In this document: positions 44,947 through 55,076 of the stretch, piece by piece | How positions within the stretch are numbered: position 1 is the stretch's first letter | How the letters are laid out: each line of letters starts with the position of its first letter | Origin: Bacteroidales bacterium | Lineage (GTDB): Bacteria; Bacteroidota; Bacteroidia; Bacteroidales; VadinHA17 | DNA: 63,388 bases | Direction of reading: 5' to 3' | NCBI GenBank assembly: GCA_021157415.1 | Contig: JAGGWN010000002.1 | Location: 1 to 63,388 of the forward strand | The notes under the pieces: model-generated | The model's input: the letters and a program-made list of their open reading frames with translations, nothing else | The model's database searches: none | Told to the model about the DNA's origin: nothing | Made by a program: the position numbers and the translations under genes

Positions 44947-46146
44947 ATGGGCTCTGATATCTTAAATAAAATCCGGTATTTGGCAGATCAATACCAAGCA
45001 GTGTGGGGACAGTGGCGGCATTACCTTCACCGTTATCCCGAGCTTTCCTTTAAAGAATATAACACACATCAATATCTCAGTGACCAGCTTAAAAAAGTCG
45101 GGATCCATGAGCAACAGACTGTGGCCGGGACAGGCTTACTGGCCCGTATCGAAGGGAAAATACCCGCCGGAAAAACCCTGGTATTACGGGCCGATATGGA
45201 TGCGCTTCCCCTCGAAGAAGAAAACGACGCCCCTTACCGCTCACAGAACTCAGGCATCATGCATGCCTGTGGCCATGATGTACATATGACCTGTGTATTA
45301 GGTGCCGCCAAAATACTGGCAGAGATTCGTGAACACTGGGAAGGCACGGTGATCCTGCTGTTTCAGCCTGCCGAAGAAAAGGCGCCTGGTGGTGCCCGTC
45401 AGGTGGTAGAAAGCGGACTTCTCACCGGATATCACCCTGATCTTATCCTGGGACAGCACGTCGACCCCACCCTGGAAGCCGGTACAGTAGGTTACCGCCC
45501 GGGGAAATATATGGCTTCATCGGACGAACTGTATCTGACCGTTACCGGCAAGGGAGGGCATGCCGCCCTGCCTGACAGAGTAACCAATACCCCGTATGTA
45601 GCCGCCAGGATACTTACAGGCATGGAAGACCTGGTGGAAAAGAAATCTGCTGCAGACTACCCCTCCGTCCTGCGATTCGGAAAAGTGGAGGCCGCCGGCG
45701 CCACGAATGTCATCCCCGACAAAGTCACGATGGAAGGCACTTTCCGCACTTTTGACGAGACCTGGCGCAAGACCGTGCACCACAAGATCACCACCCTGGC
45801 AAAAGAAGTGGCAGACCAATACCATACACAGGCAACACTGGTGATACGAAAAGGCTATCCCGTCCTGGAAAATGACCCGGCCGCCACCTCCAGAGCCATG
45901 AGCTTCTCGGCACGTTTTCTGGGAAAAGATAATATCGTGCCACTGGAACTACGGATGACTGCAGAAGACTTTGCCTATTACTCACGCATAGCCCCTTCGC
46001 TCTTTTTCCGCCTGGGAGTTACCGCTCCGGAACAAAAAACCGTACATCACCTGCACACCTCCCGCTTTGATATCCACGAACCGATACTCTCCCTGGGCGC
46101 CGGTCATCTCGCCTGGCTGACTTATTGCTTTCTCCGGGAGTTATGA
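44947..46146 (+). CDS. M20 family metallo-amidohydrolase
   Basis: 399 aa, cytoplasmic. Metal-site motifs: ADMDALPLEE, HACGHDVHMTC, QPAEEKAPGGARQVVESG, and EDFAYYS near the C-terminus. This is the N-acyl-amino-acid/hippurate amidohydrolase type (YxeP/AbgB-like). The lid domain covers about 185-295. The ATG directly follows the stop of the transporter gene, so they are co-translated. Together they might export or process a small acyl-amino acid, but the pairing may be incidental. Confidence 0.9.
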   Translation: MGSDILNKIRYLADQYQAVWGQWRHYLHRYPELSFKEYNTHQYLSDQLKKVGIHEQQTVAGTGLLARIEGKIPAGKTLVLRADMDALPLEEENDAPYRSQNSGIMHACGHDVHMTCVLGAAKILAEIREHWEGTVILLFQPAEEKAPGGARQVVESGLLTGYHPDLILGQHVDPTLEAGTVGYRPGKYMASSDELYLTVTGKGGHAALPDRVTNTPYVAARILTGMEDLVEKKSAADYPSVLRFGKVEAAGATNVIPDKVTMEGTFRTFDETWRKTVHHKITTLAKEVADQYHTQATLVIRKGYPVLENDPAATSRAMSFSARFLGKDNIVPLELRMTAEDFAYYSRIAPSLFFRLGVTAPEQKTVHHLHTSRFDIHEPILSLGAGHLAWLTYCFLREL

Positions 46147-46796
46147 AAATATTTCACAAAATGGAGGCAGTCACTTTTCCGTTTTAACCCACATTGCAGC
46201 CAGGGACTCTGAAATATTTGACGACGAGTTATTTTCAGAAAATAAGTACCACTACTGATTGTTTACGGGAGAATGGCTTTGTTTTGTATCCCATTAGCTC
46301 GTAAATCTCTTTTGCTTTGGTTGTAGGTTCTGTACACTGACATTATAAAGTCTTTCTTTAACCTTGCCCAAACCTAATATTACGTGACGCCGGATTCTTC
46401 TGTCAAGTCAATAACTCTCGCACAACTGGTAAAGGATATAACGCTTACCAGTGGTTTTAATCCTGATGTAAAACATATAAAACGGGCTGTTTTTTATGGC
46501 TTTTCTCGAATCAGTACGCAATGTGGGTTAATTTCCCATGTCGATTCTAACCACAAGGCTACTCTTAAAATCCCTTTGCTGTTCATTTGTCTATGGATTT
46601 TTATTCCCCCTTCTAAAAAAATAGTTTATTTTTACCCCCACAAATCAACATAGAACCATTCTTTTTATTTTCATAATTATGGTATCCATTTCCATTGAAA
46701 TAAACACCTCCTAAAAAGATCTGGTTTGAATGATATAATTGGTTTTAGAAGTTTATTTGATTCCCTTTTTTTAATTTGTTTTCAATATTTTAGTTA
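46147..46796. other. 650-bp non-coding region, AT-rich, with repeat R2
   Basis: No supported gene. A 90-codon open frame at 46384-46653 is simply the sense of the R2 repeat and has no protein features. The GC drop begins here and marks the left edge of the TonB/SusCD module. Confidence 0.6.
46377..46535 (+). repeat. Intergenic repeat R2, copy 1 (uninterrupted)
   Basis: Part a (46377-46453, TATTACGTGA through AACGCTTACC) matches 54504-54575. Part b (46458-46535, ATCCTGATGTAAAACAT through GGTTAATTT) matches 54731-54803. In this copy both parts are adjacent. Non-coding. Confidence 0.8.
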
Positions 46797-48854
46797 ATGA
46801 AAAGAATAAGTCTTTCCCTTAAAATACTTGGTTCATTATTTTTATCATCTTTCACAGGAATACTAATCGCTCAAGAGATTGACTCACTTTCCTGCTTGGA
46901 TTCGTTACCATCACAAACACTAGAAGAGGTGGTAATCACGGCCAACAGACATGCATCCCTCCAGATCAAAACACCTGAAGCAATCAGGGTGTTAAATAAC
47001 AAGTCTATTCAAAAGTTTCAGTTACGCACTGCCCCTGAAGCACTTCTGCTGACACCTGGAGTATTTGTACAGAAAACAAATCATGGCGGGGGTTCTGCTT
47101 TTCTGCGAGGGTTAACCGGGAACCAAACCCTTCTGCTTGTTGATGGCATCAGACTCAGCAATTCAACAATGCGTTACGGACCAAATCAATATTTTAATAC
47201 CATAGATGTTTTTAGCGTTGAAAAAATCGAAGTCTTGCGTGGAAATGGTTCTGTCCAGTATGGCTCTGATGCATTAGGAGGTACCATACAGGCATTCAGT
47301 CACGAACTGGTGACTACTGAAAAACCAACTTGGGGAAGCACTCTGCTTACAAGGATTGCAACACAAGGTATGGAGCAGAGTATGCATGGTAGAATAAATT
47401 ACAGTAATAAACAAGCCGCTTTCACAGCAGGAGTCACATGGCGGAATTTTGGCGACATTGTTGGTGGCGACACTACAGGTCGTCAAACTCCCACCGGCTA
47501 CCGGGAACTTGATTATGACTTAAAAGGTAAGGTATTCCTATCACCATCATCCGATCTAACCTTGGCTTACCAGAGTGTACATCAGAGCGACGTACCAGTA
47601 TTTCATAAAGTAGCCCTTGAAAACTATGCTGTGAATAAAATGGATCCCCAAAAAAGGAAACTGGCTTATATAAGACTAAATCAGAAGCTGAATACCGGAA
47701 TAATGAAATCTGCAGTATTCACAGCCTCTTTCCAGCACAACGAGGAGGGCAGGGAACTTCTCAAAAACGGCTCTTCCATCTTACGCACTGAGAATGATCA
47801 AGTACGTACATTTGCTTTTTCGGCAGAAGCGTTTGCATCGAACAAAAATGGCTGGTCGGCGAACACTGGTCTGGAAATATATAACGATTTGGTTAACAGC
47901 CACCGCAACGATAAAGATCTGTTGACTGATGTGGCAGTTACAAAACGCGGATTATATCCCGATGGAGCCACGATGACGAGTATTGCAGCTTTTAGTATGC
48001 ATACATTTGATCTACAAAACTGGAATATTACAGCCGGAGCACGGTTTAATACATATATTATTAAAGTTAAAGATGAGGCTGTAGGCATGACAAAACTGAC
48101 ACCTACAGCACTTGTAGGTAATTTCGCAATACTCAGGAAGTTGAATAAAACATCCAATTTGTTTGTTTCATTGAATACAGGTTTCAGGGCACCTAATATT
48201 AATGATCTTGGCACATTGGGCATTGTTGATTTCAGGTACGAAACCCCGAATTTTGATCTTAAACCAGAGCATTCATTACAGTATCAGATTGGCTATAAAT
48301 ACAAGGAAAGTAAATTCAGATGTGAAGTATACTTATACCGTAACGAGTTATACAACTTAATTGTGCGTAACAGGGTTGTTGGTGACAGCATTGAAGGGTA
48401 CCCAGTGTACATGAAAGAAAATGCCGAACGTGCTTATATTCAAGGTGCTGAAACAGCTTGGGATTTAGAGCTAAATAAGTCATGGATGGTTAGTGGCAGT
48501 TTGACATATACCTATGGACAAAATATTACACGAAACGAACCAATACGACGGATTCCTCCACTTTTCGGTCGTCTGGCGGTGGAATATAAACTCAAGGACT
48601 GGTGGATTAATCTTGAATGGCAAACTGCAGGGAAACAAGACCGTCTGGCCTCCGGTGATATTGATGATAACAGGATTCCCTTTGGCGGCACACCGGGTTG
48701 GAATATTTTTAATATCAACACCAGTTATAAAGTACGGTTTATTAAAATCGATCTGAGCCTGATAAACCTTTTCAATCAGGATTACAGGTTTCACGGCTCA
48801 GGGGTGAATGGATACGGCAGATCGGCTTTCATTTCACTAATAATAAACATTTAA
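46797..48854 (+). CDS. TonB-dependent outer-membrane receptor
   Basis: 685 aa. Signal peptide to about 25 (GILIAQE), then a candidate TonB box in LEEVVITANRH, a plug domain (about 45-165, VLLTPG-type LLLTPGVFVQ, LLLVDGIRLSN, VEKIEVLRGNGSVQYGSDALGG), and a 22-strand barrel ending in an aromatic-rich strand with terminal Ile. No carboxypeptidase-like N-terminal extension, so it is of the siderophore/cofactor group and not SusC. AT-richer than the core genes around it. No linked lipoprotein or ABC transporter; the ligand is unknown. Confidence 0.88.
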   Translation: MKRISLSLKILGSLFLSSFTGILIAQEIDSLSCLDSLPSQTLEEVVITANRHASLQIKTPEAIRVLNNKSIQKFQLRTAPEALLLTPGVFVQKTNHGGGSAFLRGLTGNQTLLLVDGIRLSNSTMRYGPNQYFNTIDVFSVEKIEVLRGNGSVQYGSDALGGTIQAFSHELVTTEKPTWGSTLLTRIATQGMEQSMHGRINYSNKQAAFTAGVTWRNFGDIVGGDTTGRQTPTGYRELDYDLKGKVFLSPSSDLTLAYQSVHQSDVPVFHKVALENYAVNKMDPQKRKLAYIRLNQKLNTGIMKSAVFTASFQHNEEGRELLKNGSSILRTENDQVRTFAFSAEAFASNKNGWSANTGLEIYNDLVNSHRNDKDLLTDVAVTKRGLYPDGATMTSIAAFSMHTFDLQNWNITAGARFNTYIIKVKDEAVGMTKLTPTALVGNFAILRKLNKTSNLFVSLNTGFRAPNINDLGTLGIVDFRYETPNFDLKPEHSLQYQIGYKYKESKFRCEVYLYRNELYNLIVRNRVVGDSIEGYPVYMKENAERAYIQGAETAWDLELNKSWMVSGSLTYTYGQNITRNEPIRRIPPLFGRLAVEYKLKDWWINLEWQTAGKQDRLASGDIDDNRIPFGGTPGWNIFNINTSYKVRFIKIDLSLINLFNQDYRFHGSGVNGYGRSAFISLIINI

Positions 48855-49343
48855 GACAGAGTATGAATGGCATATAACCCCATAGATTAAATGAAGTAAA
48901 GAAGAAGACAGTAACTGCGCTCATAATATAAGACTTAACCCAAGTTGAAAATTTCGAATCAAATATTCATAATAAAGCATCCGCCTCAGGCAATATTGCA
49001 TTTTCTATAAATCCTTATAATAAGATTATAGCATTTCTGAAGTCATTATGTAGTAACCCCCATAGCGGAACGCAAAGGCGGATTAAGCATATCTTGCTTC
49101 AATATATTTAAAACGATTTAAATTTTGGCATTTATTATATTTTATCTATTTTTGCGTACATATTATATGTTGTTTTGTTGTTGCAAATTGTCATATCAGA
49201 TCATTAGAAACAATAAACCAATATTTAACAATTCATGAAATTACGAAAGCTATATATTAATTATATCTTCAGTCATTTACAAGTTTCATTAAACGATTTA
49301 ATTTTCTTCATTTTTTATTAACTTAATTTAAAACCTTTTTATT
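48855..49343. other. 490-bp non-coding region before susC
   Basis: No ORF. An 8-bp inverted match ATCCGCCT / AGGCGGAT lies at about 48980 and 49077. The susC promoter is in the right half, and about 180 nt of 5' leader remains after it. Confidence 0.5.
49124..49154 (+). promoter_or_regulatory. susCD promoter, Bacteroides type
   Basis: A -33 TTTG at 49124-49127 and a -7 TATTTTTG at 49147-49154 are separated by 19 bp, matching the consensus in sequence and spacing. Transcription would start near 49161. Confidence 0.65.
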
Positions 49344-52300
49344 ATGAAGAGAAATTTATTTTTTACGTTACTGCTTTTTATAGCGGTATTAGGTAATGTG
49401 TTTGCTCAAGGGCGAACCATTACGGGAACTGTGACATCCCAAGAAGATGGGTCCAGAATTCCCGGAGTTAATGTGATTGTTACAGGAACGCATATCGGAA
49501 CTGTCACAGACGCTAATGGTTTTTATTCCCTGAAAATTCCACAAAACGCAACTGAACTAGAGTTTTCATTCGTTGGGATGAAGACTGTTACTAAGACAAT
49601 TGGAAAATCATCTGTTATAGATGTAATTATGGAGCCGGAAACACAAAATGTAGGCGAGGTTGTTGTAACAGCTATGGGAATGAAACGTGATAAAAAATCA
49701 TTAGGATATGCTATCAGCAAGATTTCCAGTAAAAATTTGGTTGTTGCAGGGAACACTACAAACCCTGTTGTTTCCCTTTATGGAAAAGCTGCAGGAGTTG
49801 GGGTTACTATAGGTGCCGCCGGGCCTACGGGTGCTGTTAATATCAAAATCCGTGGTGCAGCCGGTTTGGAATCCAGTGCTAACACACGACCTTTATTTGT
49901 TGTGGACGGAGTACCAATATACGATCAGGGAAGTAGTATGGCTACAAGAGGTTGGGATCCACTGAATTCATTTGACTATGGCTCCGGTATTAATGACATT
50001 AATCCGGAAGATATCCAGTCTATTGAGATTTTGAAAGGGGCAAAAGCTTCAGTGTTATACGGAAGTGAAGGAGCTAACGGCGTTGTCCTCATTACTACAA
50101 AAAAGGGAGCCAAAACAAGAGGTCTGGGGGTTAATCTAAATATTCAGCATACCTGGGAACAACCTCATTCATACATAGATTTTCAGAATGAGTTCGGCTC
50201 CGGGATTAATGAATATGATATGGATACAGTTACCTTACCCAATGGATCACAGGTGCGTAAATTCATAGCATCCCGATATAACTTTGGACCTAAATTTGAC
50301 GGGAGTCCGATTATGTTTATAGACAGCATTGTACGTCCCTATCAGGCATATCCCGACAATTTTATTGACTTATTCAGAACAGGGAGTAGCGATAATATTA
50401 CTTTTGCCATTTCCGGTGGGAATGAAAAAGGTAATATGCGTTTGGCATATACTAATTTTAATTATCAGGGCCTTCTGGACAATTTTTACCAGAAAAAGAA
50501 TGTATTAAGTTTTAGTGGGTTAATGCATGCATCCGATTTTGCGACATTTGAGATAAATTCAAATTTATTTAGTGTCAAAACACATAATAGATATCCTAAC
50601 ATTGGATCTTTAGTTGCTTGGGGAATTAACAGGGATTATCCTTTTAATGCCATCAAAAAACTATATAAAAATCCTGATGGCTCTAAATTTTCCGCAGAAG
50701 GATTGGGATGGCCCGGACAGTTTGCTCCATCTTATTTAATGGACATCCTATGGCAACAATATGAAAACAGTCATTTGGATGATAAATTTCACTATATCGG
50801 ATCAGCCCGGACCACATTACATTTCACAGATAAATTTTATTTTGTAGGACAAGCCGGTATTGATTATACAAATACCGATTATACAACAAAAGAGCCACTT
50901 ACCCGGTTTAATCCAAATGCAGGAGGTAAATATGCATATAAAAGAAGTTATTATCTCGTTCAGAACTACCGTGGTTTTTTAAACTATGAAAATCAATTTC
51001 TTGGAAATTTGCATTTACTCACTTTCGTAGGTGGATCTATGAAGCAGGAAAATTATACTAACATTAATGTATCTTCCTATGGGTCTTTTATCTATCCGAA
51101 TTTTTGGAGTATTGACAACGGTTCAAACTGGCCGGATTATGGCTCAAGAGGACGGGTGAGAGGTAATAATTATGGATCTAAAGTTGTGTATAGTGTCATG
51201 GGGTCTGCAACACTCTCCTGGAAAAGTGAATATTATCTTGAAGTACAGGGACGTAATGACTGGTCATCTACCCTTGATCCGAAAAACAACTCATATTTCT
51301 ATCCTGGGATTGCTTTCAACTGGAACTTCTCCAACTCTTTACATATTCCGTATGTAAATTTCGGTAAACTGCGTGTTTCCTGGGCTGATGTTGGACGTGC
51401 TGCACCAGGATTCTACTATGCTTACCAGAGCTATTCTACAAGCGTTTTGAACAATACCAACGCCACTGTTATCAATCCTCCGGGAACACTTTTTGCAGGA
51501 GACATAAAGCCCGAACGCAAAAGAGAATTTGAAATTGGCTTTGATGGCAGACTCTTTAAACAAAATCGTGTTGAAACCAGTTTCTCTTTTTACAGAAACA
51601 ATGTTTATGATCAGATTATGGGAGTAGACCTTTCACATGTGACGGGGGCCAGTTCCATAAAAATAAATGCCGGAAACGTAGCTAACTGGGGTTATGAATT
51701 TTTCGTCAAAGGGGCTGTGTTCTCTACCAAAAAAATGAGATGGGAACTTACTTACACGGCTGCTGTTCAAAAATCAAAAGTAAAAAAACTATATACCGGC
51801 ATTACTTCCAAAACTATTGGTTCCGTAGGTCAAAGTGTGACGGTCACTGCAGCTGAAGGGGAACCTTATGGACAAATCAAAATGTATGACTATTTAACCG
51901 ACGGGCATGGGAATCGTGTCGTTGATAATAATGGTTATTATGTGCTTGATAAATCTAAAAAAGTACCTGTTGGGAATATCTCTGATCGGTTTTTTGGAGG
52001 CGTTGGGAGTGATTTCTTCCTTTCAGGTTTTAATTTTCATATTGGCCTTGATTACAAATTCGGAGGTTCTATTTTCTCTTACTCAAACTATTATCTGCTA
52101 GGGATGGGTATATCCAAAAGCTCATTGAAATATAGGGATGAAGCCCATGGAGGTCTTGCTTATTATATTTCTAATACCTCTGGCGAGAGAGTTTTAGTTG
52201 ATCAAGGAGATCCTGCAAATGCTAAAGATGGCCGTATTTATCATGATGGAGTCATTACCCCTGGTGTCGTTAGAACAGGTGGTACGGATGAAAATCCAGA

Positions 52301-52634
52301 GTATGCACCAAATACAACAATTTTAAGTGCAGCAGAATATTACTCCTCTTATATCCATGACATGAGCCAAGATTTTCAGCCTGATAACATCTATAAGAAT
52401 AATTACATTAAGCTGAGGGAACTGTCCGTTTCATATACTATACCAGAAAAGATTTCTAAAAAAATGGCTTTACAGAAATTGTCGGTAAGCTTCATCGCAA
52501 GGAATTTGTTTTATTTATACAAATCCATTCCGAATATTGATGCTGAATCTACATTAGGTACAAACTCATTCGTCGAATACTCTTTTTTCCCGTCAGCAAG
52601 AACTTTTGGCATGGGACTTAATGTTAGTTTTTAA
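49344..52634 (+). CDS. SusC/RagA-family TonB-linked outer-membrane transporter
   Basis: 1096 aa. Signal peptide to about 22 (VFAQG), carboxypeptidase-D regulatory-like domain (about 24-98, TITGTVTSQEDGSRIPGVNVIV), TonB box and SusC motif in VGEVVVTAMGMKRDKKSLGYA, plug domain (about 120-240, KIRGAAGLESSANTRPLFVVDG) and a barrel ending GMGLNVSF. Imports an oligosaccharide or peptide together with the SusD lid 33 bp downstream. No enzyme gene is linked, so the ligand is unknown. Confidence 0.95.
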   Translation: MKRNLFFTLLLFIAVLGNVFAQGRTITGTVTSQEDGSRIPGVNVIVTGTHIGTVTDANGFYSLKIPQNATELEFSFVGMKTVTKTIGKSSVIDVIMEPETQNVGEVVVTAMGMKRDKKSLGYAISKISSKNLVVAGNTTNPVVSLYGKAAGVGVTIGAAGPTGAVNIKIRGAAGLESSANTRPLFVVDGVPIYDQGSSMATRGWDPLNSFDYGSGINDINPEDIQSIEILKGAKASVLYGSEGANGVVLITTKKGAKTRGLGVNLNIQHTWEQPHSYIDFQNEFGSGINEYDMDTVTLPNGSQVRKFIASRYNFGPKFDGSPIMFIDSIVRPYQAYPDNFIDLFRTGSSDNITFAISGGNEKGNMRLAYTNFNYQGLLDNFYQKKNVLSFSGLMHASDFATFEINSNLFSVKTHNRYPNIGSLVAWGINRDYPFNAIKKLYKNPDGSKFSAEGLGWPGQFAPSYLMDILWQQYENSHLDDKFHYIGSARTTLHFTDKFYFVGQAGIDYTNTDYTTKEPLTRFNPNAGGKYAYKRSYYLVQNYRGFLNYENQFLGNLHLLTFVGGSMKQENYTNINVSSYGSFIYPNFWSIDNGSNWPDYGSRGRVRGNNYGSKVVYSVMGSATLSWKSEYYLEVQGRNDWSSTLDPKNNSYFYPGIAFNWNFSNSLHIPYVNFGKLRVSWADVGRAAPGFYYAYQSYSTSVLNNTNATVINPPGTLFAGDIKPERKREFEIGFDGRLFKQNRVETSFSFYRNNVYDQIMGVDLSHVTGASSIKINAGNVANWGYEFFVKGAVFSTKKMRWELTYTAAVQKSKVKKLYTGITSKTIGSVGQSVTVTAAEGEPYGQIKMYDYLTDGHGNRVVDNNGYYVLDKSKKVPVGNISDRFFGGVGSDFFLSGFNFHIGLDYKFGGSIFSYSNYYLLGMGISKSSLKYRDEAHGGLAYYISNTSGERVLVDQGDPANAKDGRIYHDGVITPGVVRTGGTDENPEYAPNTTILSAAEYYSSYIHDMSQDFQPDNIYKNNYIKLRELSVSYTIPEKISKKMALQKLSVSFIARNLFYLYKSIPNIDAESTLGTNSFVEYSFFPSARTFGMGLNVSF

Positions 52635-52667
52635 TGTTACTTGTAATAAATTAAAAGAAATGTTATC

Positions 52668-54425
52668 ATGAAAAAAGTATTATTTATATTAGGAATGTTC
52701 CTGTTGATCTTTCCAAGTTGTCAAAAAGAGCTTGAGGAACAATTCAAAAACCCAATGGTTTATACTCCGCCTTCAGACCAATTAGCCCCTGGTTTATTTA
52801 CAAAAGCTCTTACCCAATGGAAATTTTACATTATGGACTATGGAGAGTACTGGTGGCAGTTTAGTGGTAATGGCATGCCTGAATATTCCCAAGTTGCATC
52901 CCGCTATATTACTCCCAGATATTCTTGGTATACAGATTTCGGAGATTTGGTTAATGGCAACGGCTTTGATCAATCCGGATTCAACTGGTTTAATGATTAC
53001 TATACCCGCATGCGTAACTGGGGAATACTCCGTGACCTACTTGCCGATATGCAAGGAAAAGAATATGATGATAATGTCATTTATTTCAAACTTACCTCTA
53101 TTATCAAAGATTGGGGCGCTCTGCGAAACATTGATCTTTACAATTCCATTCCTTACAAGGATGCATTCAATGGTACCCATGGTGTTTTCTTTGTTCCTTA
53201 TGATGATCCAAAAGAGACCTATGAATCTATTCTGGATGATTTGAAATCAATCGCTGATGAATTGCCTTCAATTTACAGCAAAATGTCACCTGAAGCCAAA
53301 AGTATACTTACAGTACAAGATCTTGCGCTTAAGGGTGATGTTACAAAATGGGTTCAATATGCCAATGCCTTGCGTTTGAAATATGCTGTAAAATTATCAG
53401 GAATTGATGAGGCATATGCAAAAACACAAATTAGTGATGCTATTCAGAATCTTCCGCAGGAAGATTTAGTATGGGATGTTCCTTTCATTGATCCTGCTTC
53501 CTCACTTCCGGGAGGTGGCACCTTTCATAGAGGTCTTTATGAGCGGGCTTATTGTACATTCATCCCAAACATCATTATGAACAGAATGAATATTCATGAT
53601 TCTATTTACGAAGTTGGTATTGATGATCCGCGTCTTCCTGTTATTGCACTCCCCACTAAATATAATGACTATAGAGGTGTTTCATTGAATGCTGATGCAC
53701 AGGAAGCAGGGTATAATGCCGGAGATAAATACTATCCCTATGCTGATGATCTGAATAATTCTAAAGAGAATAATTCCAAGTCAATGTACAGTATGGTTAC
53801 CATTACCCATAACAACACACCAGCTGACATGATGACCCTCGGGGAAGTTGATCTGTTCCTAGCTGAAGCTGCTGCCAAGAATCTGGCAACAACACCAAAA
53901 ACGGCGGGAGACTATGTCAAGGATGCAATCATCAATTCCACCAACTTCTGGTATAGTCTGAATGCTACGAGCGAATGGGGCTGGAATGAAGTAGCTTCTC
54001 CCTGGGATACCCTGACACATCCTACTAAACCGGATGCTTCCCTAATCGCAGAATATGCCGATAAAGTTAAAGCGGCTTTCGATGCTACGACAAACATTGA
54101 AGATAAGATGGAAATCATTATGATTCAGAAATATATTCACCTGAATGTGTTGAGACCCTATGAGCTGTTTGATGAATTGAGGCGCACACGACACCCAAAA
54201 ATAGAAAAAATGACATTCCAGGGTGTAGTCATGGCTCCTATGGTAGAACGTTTAAAATATCCCACTTCTGAAGTTGCCAACAATTATGACAACTATCAAA
54301 AGGTCGCTGACCAAGATAACTGGACAACTCCAATTTTCTGGGTAACCGACTCAAAGAAAAATGAAACCTATTATAGAGACGATTATGTACCATTTAATGC
54401 CACAGAATTACCAACTTTTAAATAA
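52668..54425 (+). CDS. SusD/RagB-like nutrient-binding lipoprotein
   Basis: 585 aa. Lipobox FPSCQ (Cys18), then the helical TPR-like core. Features of the SusD-like_2 type: EDLVWDVPFIDPASS, LAEAAAKNLATTPKTAGDYVKDAI, ELFDELRRTRHP and VERLKYPTSEVANNYDNY near the end. Caps the SusC barrel at the cell surface. It is in the same family as the SusD remnant at 11665-11886. A terminator lies 25 bp downstream. Confidence 0.93.
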   Translation: MKKVLFILGMFLLIFPSCQKELEEQFKNPMVYTPPSDQLAPGLFTKALTQWKFYIMDYGEYWWQFSGNGMPEYSQVASRYITPRYSWYTDFGDLVNGNGFDQSGFNWFNDYYTRMRNWGILRDLLADMQGKEYDDNVIYFKLTSIIKDWGALRNIDLYNSIPYKDAFNGTHGVFFVPYDDPKETYESILDDLKSIADELPSIYSKMSPEAKSILTVQDLALKGDVTKWVQYANALRLKYAVKLSGIDEAYAKTQISDAIQNLPQEDLVWDVPFIDPASSLPGGGTFHRGLYERAYCTFIPNIIMNRMNIHDSIYEVGIDDPRLPVIALPTKYNDYRGVSLNADAQEAGYNAGDKYYPYADDLNNSKENNSKSMYSMVTITHNNTPADMMTLGEVDLFLAEAAAKNLATTPKTAGDYVKDAIINSTNFWYSLNATSEWGWNEVASPWDTLTHPTKPDASLIAEYADKVKAAFDATTNIEDKMEIIMIQKYIHLNVLRPYELFDELRRTRHPKIEKMTFQGVVMAPMVERLKYPTSEVANNYDNYQKVADQDNWTTPIFWVTDSKKNETYYRDDYVPFNATELPTFK

Positions 54426-54450
54426 AAAGCAATAGTTAAGATGTGTTAAA

Positions 54451-54480
54451 AGAGGCTGTAACAAAATACAGCCTCTTTTT
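54451..54480 (+). terminator. Terminator of the susCD operon
   Basis: AGAGGCTGT / ACAGCCTCT, 9-bp perfect stem with an 8-nt loop, followed by six T. Confidence 0.9.
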
Positions 54481-54503
54481 TCTTCATGCTTCCCCAAGTC
54501 TAT

Positions 54504-54803
54504 TATTACGTGATACCGGATTCTTCCTTCAAGTTAATAACTCTCGCACAACGGGTCAGGGATACAACGCTTACCGGTATATATTTTGATAACAGTTTGA
54601 TGAACATATTGCAATATTATACCCTAACCTGCTATTTATCACATAATCAGACAGGTTTACGATTGATTTCTCAAAAATCTGATAATGTCTTATATCTGAT
54701 AATGTCCTAGTTGCAATTTGGGTAAATTCCACATCCTGATGTAAAACATAAAACGGGCTATTTTTTATGGCTTTTCTCGAACCAGTACGTAACGCAGATT
54801 AAT
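54504..54803 (+). repeat. Intergenic repeat R2, copy 2 (split by ~155 bp)
   Basis: Part a at 54504-54575 and part b at 54731-54803 match the two halves of copy 1 at 46377-46535. Here about 155 bp of unrelated AT-rich sequence (54576-54730, with a short internal repeat TCTGATAATGTC) separate them. The copies bracket the TonB receptor and susCD genes. Confidence 0.8.
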
Positions 54804-54811
54804 TTTTTTTT

Positions 54812-54819
54812 TACTTTTG
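54812..54819 (+). promoter_or_regulatory. Candidate -7 element for the ferredoxin gene
   Basis: TACTTTTG fits TAnnTTTG; no clear TTTG at -33. The ATG follows 35 nt later. Confidence 0.45.
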
Positions 54820-54853
54820 CCAAACATTTTAAACCCATAAAATAAAAATTATC

Positions 54854-55021
54854 ATGGCATACGTTATTAACGAAGATTGTACAGCTTGTGGCACTTGTAT
54901 TGATGAATGTCCGGTAGAAGCCATCTCTGAAGGTGACATCTATAAAATTGACCCGGAATTATGTACCGATTGCGGTGCCTGCGCAGAGGTTTGTCCGGTG
55001 GAAGCTATTCATCCCGAATAG
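54854..55021 (+). CDS. Two-[4Fe-4S] ferredoxin
   Basis: 55 aa, a typical clostridial-type ferredoxin. The first cluster ligands are Cys9, 12, 15 and 19; the second Cys37, 40, 43 and 47, both as C-x2-C-x2-C-x3-C-P. The halves are tandem copies (ACGTCIDECPVEAI and DCGACAEVCPVEAI). Low-potential electron carrier for anaerobic reactions such as pyruvate:ferredoxin oxidoreductase. Monocistronic with its own promoter and terminator. Confidence 0.95.
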   Translation: MAYVINEDCTACGTCIDECPVEAISEGDIYKIDPELCTDCGACAEVCPVEAIHPE

Positions 55022-55052
55022 TCCGCACAAATAAGTAAGTACATATGAAATT

Positions 55053-55076
55053 ACGGCCTTTCCGGCCGTTTTTTTA
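55053..55076 (+). terminator. Terminator of the ferredoxin gene
   Basis: ACGGCC / GGCCGT 6-bp GC-rich stem with a 5-nt loop at 55053-55069, followed by seven T. It runs into the end of the convergent GldB gene. Confidence 0.85.

Noticed and set aside
46147-46380. Cobalamin or TPP riboswitch before the TonB receptor
   Set aside because: The conserved core motifs of either riboswitch are absent.
46384-46653. 90-codon ORF in the gap before the TonB receptor
   Set aside because: It is the sense reading of repeat R2. The second R2 copy has an open frame of similar start but a different end, so it is not a conserved protein.
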